Assembly (NCBI GenBank): GCA_033851265.1
Contig: JAWWOW010000011.1
Location: 160,800 to 224,799, forward strand
DNA length: 64,000 nt
Direction of reading: 5' to 3'
DNA from: JAWWOW01 sp033851265
GTDB taxonomy: Bacteria > Actinomycetota > Actinomycetes > JAWWOW01
Positions 44,212 through 51,678 of this stretch are shown piece after piece. The translations under genes were made by a program, and so were the position numbers. The notes under the pieces were generated by a model. It had not been told where the DNA came from. It was given only the letters and a program-made list of their open reading frames with translations, and did not search any database. Each line of letters begins with the position of its first letter. Positions within the stretch are counted from its first letter, which is position 1.

Positions 44212-44291
44212 CCGACGAGAACGCCGGACTGGCTGACGAGCGACCTAACGCAGGCATAGTGTCGGCCCCTTCGGCGAATAGGGGCAGGCAC

Positions 44292-44528
44292 ATGGGACTC
44301 ATGGACAAGGTCAAGGCACAGGCCGAGGGCGCCGTCGCCAAGGGCAAGCAAGGTGTTGCGCAGGGTCAGGCCAAGGTCGGCGAGATACAGACCAACAAGA
44401 AGATCGACGGCCTGCTCCATGACTTGGGCGCGGCCTACTACGCCGAGCAGCGTTCAGGAGGCTCGAAGGACGCTGTCGTGAGCGCACTCGCAGCGGTCGA
44501 CGAGGCGAAAGCCGGAGCAACGACCTAG
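44292..44528 (+). CDS. Small helical protein, 78 aa
   Basis: 78 residues, almost fully helical: GLMDKVKAQAEGAVAKGKQG repeats of Lys/Ala/Gly resembling CsbD/LEA-type stress proteins, then KKIDGLLHDLGAAYYAEQRSG and an Ala-rich tail. ATG has GGGGCAGG upstream. Follows nucS by 80 bp. Ends with a 4-bp overlap against the stop of the transglutaminase gene on the other strand. Function unknown. Confidence 0.75.
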   Translation: MGLMDKVKAQAEGAVAKGKQGVAQGQAKVGEIQTNKKIDGLLHDLGAAYYAEQRSGGSKDAVVSALAAVDEAKAGATT

Positions 44529-46516
44529 GGCTGCGGCAACACTGGCGTTGCGGATTCGAAGGCCGCCGCTGCAGCCACCGCGACCGCCCCGACGGGTGGC
44601 CGCCTGCCGTAGCACTCCTCTTCGAGCACCGTGACCGCCTCGCCCAATGCCGTGAGTTCACCTGTTGCCGCTACATACTCGCGAGGGCTCTCCGCAACCG
44701 AGCGTTCGCGTTGCGCACGTCGCCGCTGCTCGAAGGTGAGGAACGCGACGAGCACGGGACCGTGACGTCCAGTGGTGCGACGCGCGCGCACAACAGCTGC
44801 GCGCCGGGGCCGGCGGCCGAAGAGCAACGCGAGGACGACCAGCGCCGCAACCATCAGCCCGAGCGTCCGCCGGCCACCGGGCATGCTCGCCAGTTGGTTC
44901 AACATCTGCCGGAAGCTGGCGACTACGGAAGCCACGACGTTCTGTTCGTCAGCTGCCGAGGCGAGCTTGGCCCCTGCCGTCGGATCGGAGTTCACCCAGC
45001 CGACACCTGGGAAGTACACCTCGACCCACGCGTGTGCGTCGTCGGCGAGAAACTCGCGCGTCCCGGGCACGCTGCCGCTGGGATTGCCACCTGCAAGCCC
45101 GGAGACAACCCGGGCGGGGATGCCAAGCGTGCGGAGGAGGACGGCTTCCGCGGAGGCGAAGTGCTCGCAGAAGCCGCGATGGGTCTCGAACAGCATTGAG
45201 TCGACGGAGTCCTTGCCGGCAGCTGGGACCGGGGCGTCCAAGTCGTAGAGGATGTGTCCGCGCAGCCACGACTCGACCTTGCGCATCGCCGTGTACCGAT
45301 CGCTGGACCCCGACGTTATGGCTTTCGCAAGAGTGCGCACCCGCTCGGGCACCGCAGGAACGGTTACCCAGGCGGGGTCGGAGGGATCTGCACCGCTAGC
45401 AGCGCGGAGTTGACTGATCTCGATCTCAGGAGCGATCGAGCGGACGGAGTACGCCGGCGCCTGCCGGATTCCGAGTACATGCGCGACACCGACGCTGTCA
45501 ATGATGACCTGTCCGCGCGTTTCTACTGCCATCGGAAGGCCTGGCGACCACACCGGAGCATCCGTCGCCGGACCGAGTGGCTCCGCCACATCTTCGCGAG
45601 CGAAGCCCTTGGTGTCGAAGACCTCCTGGGTCGCCGGAAGCGTGTGAACGGGTCCGCCGGATACGAGTTGAGGGTTCTGCCTGCGCGCTGTCCAGAACCT
45701 CCCGTCGTACACACTGAAGACCTGCACCCGCCACAGCTCTGGGGATGACGCCGGGACGCGCAGCACTGGATCGGTGGGCAGAGCGCCGCGTAGCGAGAGA
45801 TCGAGTTGGCCGGCGGTGTACGCCGCCGGAACGCGCTGTCCGGGTTTGCCACCGAATGGGTTCGCGGTGGAACCGAACGCCGCCGAATGCTTGACGCCGA
45901 GCTTTTCGCGAAGAGAGGCCGATTCGCCGGACGGCAAGAGCAGCCACGCAACCAACCCGAGCGCGCACGCAAGAGCGACGGGCACGGCATAGATGCTCTG
46001 AGCGAACGGCCGATTGGAGCTCGTGCGCGTGGCCACGGTCACGTCACCGGTTGTCAGCCCGTCGTGGTGCACAGCGACTGCAGCGGCGAGTAGCGCGGGC
46101 CACGCAAGCAGCAGCGGGAGGCCGCCGTCGAACGTGTTGACCACCGCCGCACAAACGACGAGCACCATCGCGGCGAGGATGAGATCCACGGCGACATCGC
46201 GTCGTGTCTGCGCCATCGGTATGCGCAGGACCAACAACGCGAGCAACAACGGCAAGAGCTTGGTGGTCAGCAGGTCGGGCTGAACATGCTGTAACTGCAG
46301 CAGCACGACCATCGTCACGATGACCATGAGCAACTGAGGGACCAGCCGCAGGCCCGGGCTGGCCGCCAACTGCCGAACAACCGATGTCGAACCGATAAGA
46401 CACAACGCGACGAATGCCAACGTCAACGCCGCGCCCACGGTGGTAGCCGCCGCCAAAACTGCGCACAGCTCTGCAATCACGATGAAGATCTGGGTACGCC
46501 GCGTCACGTCGTTCAT
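44525..46516 (-). CDS. TgpA-type transmembrane transglutaminase-like protein
   Basis: 663 residues. About six N-terminal membrane helices (DUF3488 region, ~1-210), an extracytoplasmic part with a transglutaminase-like protease core (Cys in RGFCEHFASA, His in DDAHAWVEVYF, Asp in VNSDPTAG), one more membrane helix (~590) and a cytosolic basic tail. Triad complete. ATG 46516 overlaps the DUF58 stop. With MoxR and DUF58 it forms a conserved actinobacterial operon (the mycobacterial MoxR-DUF58-TgpA type) thought to assemble or mature membrane/envelope proteins. Confidence 0.9.
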   Translation of the reverse strand: MNDVTRRTQIFIVIAELCAVLAAATTVGAALTLAFVALCLIGSTSVVRQLAASPGLRLVPQLLMVIVTMVVLLQLQHVQPDLLTTKLLPLLLALLVLRIPMAQTRRDVAVDLILAAMVLVVCAAVVNTFDGGLPLLLAWPALLAAAVAVHHDGLTTGDVTVATRTSSNRPFAQSIYAVPVALACALGLVAWLLLPSGESASLREKLGVKHSAAFGSTANPFGGKPGQRVPAAYTAGQLDLSLRGALPTDPVLRVPASSPELWRVQVFSVYDGRFWTARRQNPQLVSGGPVHTLPATQEVFDTKGFAREDVAEPLGPATDAPVWSPGLPMAVETRGQVIIDSVGVAHVLGIRQAPAYSVRSIAPEIEISQLRAASGADPSDPAWVTVPAVPERVRTLAKAITSGSSDRYTAMRKVESWLRGHILYDLDAPVPAAGKDSVDSMLFETHRGFCEHFASAEAVLLRTLGIPARVVSGLAGGNPSGSVPGTREFLADDAHAWVEVYFPGVGWVNSDPTAGAKLASAADEQNVVASVVASFRQMLNQLASMPGGRRTLGLMVAALVVLALLFGRRPRRAAVVRARRTTGRHGPVLVAFLTFEQRRRAQRERSVAESPREYVAATGELTALGEAVTVLEEECYGRRPPVGAVAVAAAAAFESATPVLPQP

Positions 46517-47556
46517 CGCGCACCCCGATTGACCGGGACGAGCGCGGCGCCGCTCCGGCGTACCCCTGACACGACCTCGGCGGGTGGCCCGCTGGTCGAC
46601 ATCCACAGCACGGTTCCGCCCCACCCCGCAGCCCGTCCGGCAGCGGCCGCAAGATCGCCGCCTGGCGCAGTCTCACCGCGCACCGCCGCAAACCAGTCGA
46701 GTACGTCGACTCGGTCCGCACACGCGTGCAGAGCGACGTGGTTCGCACCGAACAGGCTTACCCGTCGACCGTCACGGATCGCCGCGACCGCTGTCGCTGC
46801 GGCCCGCGCGACCGCCTGCTCACCGGCGTCGTCGTGCGTGAACTGTCCAACGAGCACGGAGAACCCGCCACCGAGTTCTTCGGCGCGTTCGAGCACGAGC
46901 AGTTCTCCGCGCCGGGCGCTCGTGCGCCAGTGCACGGATGCTGCTGCGTCGCCGGGCTGCCACGACCGAAGCCCGTGTACGTCGATGCCGCGTCCGGGTC
47001 GATCGGCAGACGCAAGCACGCCCCCGACACCACCGACGACCGACGTGAGCGGGGTCACGGGTGCTGGGTGAACGATCACCGGATTCGCCGGCAAGGCTGA
47101 CCATCGGCCGAGGATGCCGAGCGGGGTTGCTACGGCGATGCTGACCGAGGCGCTTTCATAGACGCCGCGTGTGCGCGCCTGCATATCGGTAACGGCTTCT
47201 GCCTGTTCGCCTGGACGCAGCGACGGCACCAACACGAAGCAGTCGTCGAACCCATCGCGGGAATAGGTCAGGCGCAGCGGCGGGAGCGGCCAGCGACCGG
47301 CGTTTCGCAAGACCACCCGAATACGTGTCGCACTTCCGGCCACGACGCGGGGTTCGCCGTGCATGGTCAGTCGAGCGTCTTTGATCAGTCGCTGCAGGAC
47401 GATCCCGCAGCAACCTGCGGCGGCCAGAGCGCACGCGACCAGTCCCAGCCACATGCCGCCGGTCAACCGTGACAGCCCATAGAGCACGACACCGGCAACC
47501 ACGGCCCACCCAGGGGCGGCATTGCGGCGAATGGAGCCGCCGCCGGGCCGGCTCAC
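46513..47556 (-). CDS. DUF58 protein
   Basis: 347 residues. Two N-terminal membrane helices, a beta domain, and the DUF58 signature GLRSWQPGDAAASVHWRTSA leading into a degenerate vWA-like domain. Partner of MoxR ATPases. GTG start overlaps the moxR stop and its own stop overlaps the tgpA start, each by 4 bp. Confidence 0.92.
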   Translation of the reverse strand: MSRPGGGSIRRNAAPGWAVVAGVVLYGLSRLTGGMWLGLVACALAAAGCCGIVLQRLIKDARLTMHGEPRVVAGSATRIRVVLRNAGRWPLPPLRLTYSRDGFDDCFVLVPSLRPGEQAEAVTDMQARTRGVYESASVSIAVATPLGILGRWSALPANPVIVHPAPVTPLTSVVGGVGGVLASADRPGRGIDVHGLRSWQPGDAAASVHWRTSARRGELLVLERAEELGGGFSVLVGQFTHDDAGEQAVARAAATAVAAIRDGRRVSLFGANHVALHACADRVDVLDWFAAVRGETAPGGDLAAAAGRAAGWGGTVLWMSTSGPPAEVVSGVRRSGAALVPVNRGAR

Positions 47557-48566
47557 CGACCCAGCGGGACGGGTACGCCCGCGACGACTTCCGCGACGAC
47601 GGCGGCATCGTTGCCGGCGGTTGCTACCTGGTCGCGCAGGACAAGCCGGTGGCGCAACACAGCGATAGCGAGCGACTTGACGTCATCGGGAATGACATGG
47701 GGCCGACCGTGGAGCACGGCGATGGCTTGCGCGCAGCGCACTAACGCGAGGGCTGCGCGCGTGCTGGCCCCGAGTGCGACCGCGGGGTGGTTCCGCGTCC
47801 CTTCGACGAGGCGCACCGCGTAGTCGACAACGGCCTCGGCGACGAAGGTCTCGCGGACCGCGCCCCGCAGGTGCGAAAGGTCAGCAGGTGTCATGACCGA
47901 AGCAAGTCGATCGACGGTCGGCCCAGCGAGCTGCTCGGACACGACGAGCCGCTCGACGCCGGGATCGTTCGCGCCGAGACTCACAGCAACCGTGAATCGG
48001 TCGAGCTGACCTTCCGGCAGCGGGTACGTGCCGTATTGGTCGAGCGGGTTCTGCGTCGCCAACAAGACGAAGGGGTCCGGCAACGGGTGACGAATGCCGT
48101 CCACGGTGACCGCGCCCTCGTCCATTGCCTCGAGGAATGCTGACTGGGTGCGCGGTGGGGTGCGGTTGATCTCGTCGACCAGCACGACGTGCGCGAAGAG
48201 CGGACCGGGGACGAAGTCGAATTGACGCACTTCCGGATCCCAGACAGCGGAGCCGGTGATGTCGGCGGGCAGCAGGTCGGCGGTGCCCTGGATACGGCGG
48301 AAGTCACCACCGAGGGAGCGGGCAACTGCTCGCGCGAGGGTCGTTTTACCGGAGCCTGGGACGTCCTCGATCAGGACGTGGCCGCCGGCAAGTACCGCTC
48401 CGACAACCAGCTCAACGGCCGGCGTACGGCCGTGCACGACCTGCTCAACCGAGGCAACGAGGCGACGCCCGACCTCACCCGCGTCGGCGGGCGTTGTGCC
48501 GCTAGACGTGGGGAAATGCGCCTTTTGTGCCGGAACGGGCGGCACGACCTCGGACTCGGCGGTCAT
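47553..48566 (-). CDS. MoxR family AAA+ ATPase
   Basis: 337 residues. Walker A EDVPGSGKTTLAR, Walker B VVLVDEINRTPP, sensor 1 LLATQNPLDQYGTYPLPE and sensor-2 region DRFTVAVSLG. Chaperone-like ATPase driving folding or cofactor insertion of vWA-domain partners, here the coupled DUF58 protein. ATG 48566 chosen; GTG 48605 is an alternative adding 13 residues, neither has a strong ribosome site. Heads the three-gene operon. Confidence 0.92.
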   Translation of the reverse strand: MTAESEVVPPVPAQKAHFPTSSGTTPADAGEVGRRLVASVEQVVHGRTPAVELVVGAVLAGGHVLIEDVPGSGKTTLARAVARSLGGDFRRIQGTADLLPADITGSAVWDPEVRQFDFVPGPLFAHVVLVDEINRTPPRTQSAFLEAMDEGAVTVDGIRHPLPDPFVLLATQNPLDQYGTYPLPEGQLDRFTVAVSLGANDPGVERLVVSEQLAGPTVDRLASVMTPADLSHLRGAVRETFVAEAVVDYAVRLVEGTRNHPAVALGASTRAALALVRCAQAIAVLHGRPHVIPDDVKSLAIAVLRHRLVLRDQVATAGNDAAVVAEVVAGVPVPLGR

Positions 48567-48703
48567 TCGGATGACTTCGGCACCATCTAGCCCTCGCTGT
48601 ACCACTCCCGGACGACTGGGGTAGCGGCAGGAGCGAGTGGGAACGACGTCGAAAACCTCAGCGAGACGATTCGCCCCGCCACCTACCCCCGGAGGTACCG
48701 CCC

Positions 48704-50974
48704 GTGCGCGTGCGCCCGATGCTCGCCATCAGCCTCGCCACCGCATTGGCCGCGTCCGCCGCGCTTGCCGTCACAGCGACGGCATCCCCGTCCCGTACGA
48801 CCAGGGTCGATATCCCGGGGCTTCCTGCGGCAGCTCCCCCGGCCGCGCATCAGGCCGAGCCGAAACTCGCCAAGCCCAGGGGCTGGCCGTTCAGCGAAAG
48901 CTTCTCGCGCACGTCGGGGACCGGCCGGCTCGCCGGTGGCGCGTCGTACTGGACGGACTTCGTCTACGACGACCACGGGGCCGTGGGCGTGGAGCGTGGG
49001 CAGACGTCGAGCCTGGCGCCGACGATCGGCACCTATACCTATCCCGCGGGTGCGGCGCATGGGAACGGCGCAGACATCTTCCGAGCAGCGATCGGCCTCG
49101 ACCAGGGGGCGTCGTACTGGCGCGTCGACTGGACGACGCTCGCCGATACGCGGGTGCCGATTGCCGAGTGGGCGCTCGACACGGATGGCAACGCCAGCAG
49201 CACGGCGACGAAGTGGCCCGCCGGCGCGGGCATCAGTTCAGCCGGAATCGATCGAGCCATCCTCGTTTCGTCGAGCGGTGGATGGTTGCTAGACCAGAGC
49301 GGCAAGGTGCTCGCGTCGTTGTCGGTGATCGTCGACAAGTCTGCGCGCTCGTTCGTCGTACGCATCCCGCGCAGCACGCTGCCGGTGTCGGATACCTGGC
49401 AGGTGCGGTTGGCCGCCGGTCTCGCGAACTCGACCGGCAAGGCGTTCGCCCGGGTGGGTCCGCGCCATGGCGCGCTGCCGGGGCAACCTGCGGTCTACAA
49501 CGTGACCTTCCGCACCGCCCAGCAAGAAGCTGCCTCCTGTGGAGGTTGCACACCACTTGACCTGCGCGGCATCGGCAAGGGCGCGCAGACGGCCAACGCA
49601 AATCTGTGGAATGAGACATTGCAGGCCACCACGCTCGCGAAGCGTGGTGACGTGTCGGACTTCAGCCTCGGCGTGAAGTGGAGCGACCTCGCGGCGAAGC
49701 GCACGACACCTGAACCGCTGCTTCGCGGCTCGTCCACGCGGTGGTACGTCACCACATTGAAGCTCGGGCAGGGAGTCGTCCCCGGCAACCAAGACCCACA
49801 GTCGCAGGCGGGTGGTGACCTCGAGCCGAACTACCTCGCGCGGATCCAGCCCTACTCGGTGCACGTGCCGGAGTCCTACCGGCCCGGTCACGCGATGCCG
49901 CTGACCTGGGTGCTGCACTCCCTCGGCGTCAACCACAACCAGTACACCGCGCTCGCCCCGAAGATGCTCGGCCAGCTCTGTGACGATCGACAGTCGATCT
50001 GCGCCACAACCCTTGGTTTCGGCGCGGATGGTTGGTACTTCGACGAGGCCGAAGTCGACTTCTGGCAGGTCTGGCGCGAGTTGGCCGAGGCATACACGCT
50101 CGACTCCACCCGCACCGTGATCTCGGGTTACTCCATGGGTGGCTTCGCGTCCTACAAGCTCGGGCTCACCTATCCCGACCTGTTCGCGAAGGCGTTCCCG
50201 ATCGCAGGACCATCGGTGTGCGGAACCCGTCTTGCCAGTGGTGCAATCGGGTACGCGGCTCCAGGGCGGTGCACCTATGACAGTGACACTCAGCCACTCG
50301 TTGCGAATGCGCGCTGGCTTCCGTATGTCATCGCCGACGGTGTGGTCGACCAGCTCGTGCCGATCACCGGCGTACTGCAGCAGGTGCAAAAGTTCGACGA
50401 GGCCGAGCAGCGGTACCGCTTCTGGATGTATCCGGCCGAGGACCATCTCGTGTACGCCGTGCAAGACGGCTTCTCGCACGAGATAGCCGCCGTCGGGCGA
50501 CCCACGATCGTGCGTGACCCGGGATCAATTCATTACACGTGGTACCCGCACGGCTCGAGCCAAGCTCTCGGCCTCGGGCCCACCGGCATCTACTGGTTGC
50601 GCGATCTCGACGAGCGCGACCGGTCGCCGGGGAAGCTCGCGACGGTCGATGCGATCTCCGGCGCACGACCGGCTGCACCGCACGCGGTGGTGAAGCAGCG
50701 GTCTCTCGACGCACCGGGCGATCCGTCTCCCGCCGTGTTGACGACGTCGACGTGGAAGAACGTCGGGCCGGTCCCCGCTGCGACGCAGACGCTCGCGTTG
50801 AAACTCACCGACATCGCGCGGATAAACGTCGCCATGGAACGCGCCGGCTTGGGGGCAGGGCCAGTCAACGTAACGGTCACCACGGACGGCCCGACGACGA
50901 TCACGTTCATGCGTGGTACGTCGTGGAAGTCAGTAAACCTGCTTCCCGGCACATCGAGCTTCGTACTGTCCTAA
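48704..50974 (+). CDS. Secreted alpha/beta-hydrolase (esterase/depolymerase-like)
   Basis: 756 residues. Signal peptide (MRVRPMLAISLATALAASAA), an N-terminal beta-sandwich of ~250 residues, then a hydrolase domain: YSVHVPESYRP, nucleophile Ser in ISGYSMGGFASYK (~483), an Asp in IADGVVDQLVP and His in PAEDHLVYAVQ. Cysteine pairs (CGGC; CDDRQSIC; CGT..C) suit an exported protein. Looks like a phenolic-ester or polyester depolymerase-type enzyme, substrate unknown. GTG has GGAGGT seven bases upstream. Divergent from moxR. Confidence 0.85.
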   Translation: MRVRPMLAISLATALAASAALAVTATASPSRTTRVDIPGLPAAAPPAAHQAEPKLAKPRGWPFSESFSRTSGTGRLAGGASYWTDFVYDDHGAVGVERGQTSSLAPTIGTYTYPAGAAHGNGADIFRAAIGLDQGASYWRVDWTTLADTRVPIAEWALDTDGNASSTATKWPAGAGISSAGIDRAILVSSSGGWLLDQSGKVLASLSVIVDKSARSFVVRIPRSTLPVSDTWQVRLAAGLANSTGKAFARVGPRHGALPGQPAVYNVTFRTAQQEAASCGGCTPLDLRGIGKGAQTANANLWNETLQATTLAKRGDVSDFSLGVKWSDLAAKRTTPEPLLRGSSTRWYVTTLKLGQGVVPGNQDPQSQAGGDLEPNYLARIQPYSVHVPESYRPGHAMPLTWVLHSLGVNHNQYTALAPKMLGQLCDDRQSICATTLGFGADGWYFDEAEVDFWQVWRELAEAYTLDSTRTVISGYSMGGFASYKLGLTYPDLFAKAFPIAGPSVCGTRLASGAIGYAAPGRCTYDSDTQPLVANARWLPYVIADGVVDQLVPITGVLQQVQKFDEAEQRYRFWMYPAEDHLVYAVQDGFSHEIAAVGRPTIVRDPGSIHYTWYPHGSSQALGLGPTGIYWLRDLDERDRSPGKLATVDAISGARPAAPHAVVKQRSLDAPGDPSPAVLTTSTWKNVGPVPAATQTLALKLTDIARINVAMERAGLGAGPVNVTVTTDGPTTITFMRGTSWKSVNLLPGTSSFVLS

Positions 50975-50997
50975 GCGGGCGATCAGGTGGGTAAGCG

Positions 50998-51492
50998 ATG
51001 CGCAGGCCACGGCCGACACGCATCGCACAATTCGTGCTGGCCTGTCTACTGAGCGGATTCGGCGGTGCTTGTACGACCGCACACCACGCGGTGAGCCCTT
51101 CACCCTCGCCAGCGTCCGCGGACACCTTGTTTGCTCAGCAGATCGCTGATGCACTCATCGACCGGGGGCGGGGAACAGCCACCGCTGCGGCATATGTAAA
51201 GACGACCTTTGGCACCTTCAGACATGCGCTCAGGGGTGAGCACGGTCCGCACGACTCCGGTCACCAGATCCTGGTGGTCAAGGTGTACGGAGACTTCCAC
51301 CCCGATCACTCGGTCCCGTGCTGTCAAGCTCCGGCGCCGGCCACAGTGATGTACACGGTCCACGACCTCAGTACGCATTCGACCTTGCAGACCAGTTTCT
51401 CCGGAGGCGACGCTCCCGATCTGACCGGACACACCGACTCGACCTACGCCGACCTTCGGCTCATGGGCCCGCTAACAACCTTGAAGACCTAG
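50998..51492 (+). CDS. Putative lipoprotein, unknown function
   Basis: 164 residues. N-terminal export signal (RIAQFVLACLLSGFGGAC) with a Cys after GGA that approximates a lipobox, though position -3 is Gly rather than Leu. The mature part contains Cys-Cys (HSVPCCQAP) and no family I recognise. Starts 23 bp after the esterase gene and is probably co-transcribed. Confidence 0.65.
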   Translation: MRRPRPTRIAQFVLACLLSGFGGACTTAHHAVSPSPSPASADTLFAQQIADALIDRGRGTATAAAYVKTTFGTFRHALRGEHGPHDSGHQILVVKVYGDFHPDHSVPCCQAPAPATVMYTVHDLSTHSTLQTSFSGGDAPDLTGHTDSTYADLRLMGPLTTLKT

Positions 51493-51528
51493 ACCGCAAG
51501 AACAGTCGGGAGTAGAGGCGGGCAGGCG

Positions 51529-51618
51529 ATTCGCCGTGCGCACCACATCGACGATGCGCCGCATGATCTCGGTGATACCTCACGTAGGCCGTTCACGATC
51601 TCGGGAACGAGCGGGGTG
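51529..51618 (-). pseudogene. Degenerate copy of the meaA 3' end
   Basis: Two adjoining blocks match the 3' end of meaA 3 kb away. Block 1 (about 51537-51578) matches 54565-54606 at roughly 37 of 42 bases; block 2 (about 51577-51618) matches 54709-54750 and still translates as LVPEIVNGLRE, identical to meaA. About 104 bp present between these blocks in meaA is missing here, and reading frame is lost. Same orientation as meaA. The rest of the 51493-51678 gap shows nothing else. Confidence 0.75.
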
Positions 51619-51678
51619 TTCGCGCGACATAAGGAAGGCGGCTCTGTTCGCCACATGCACAGCTGCGCATTCGTTGGA

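Noticed and set aside
49289..50479. 396-residue open frame on the minus strand
   Set aside because: Shadow of the secreted esterase, whose signal peptide, triad and ribosome site are clear.
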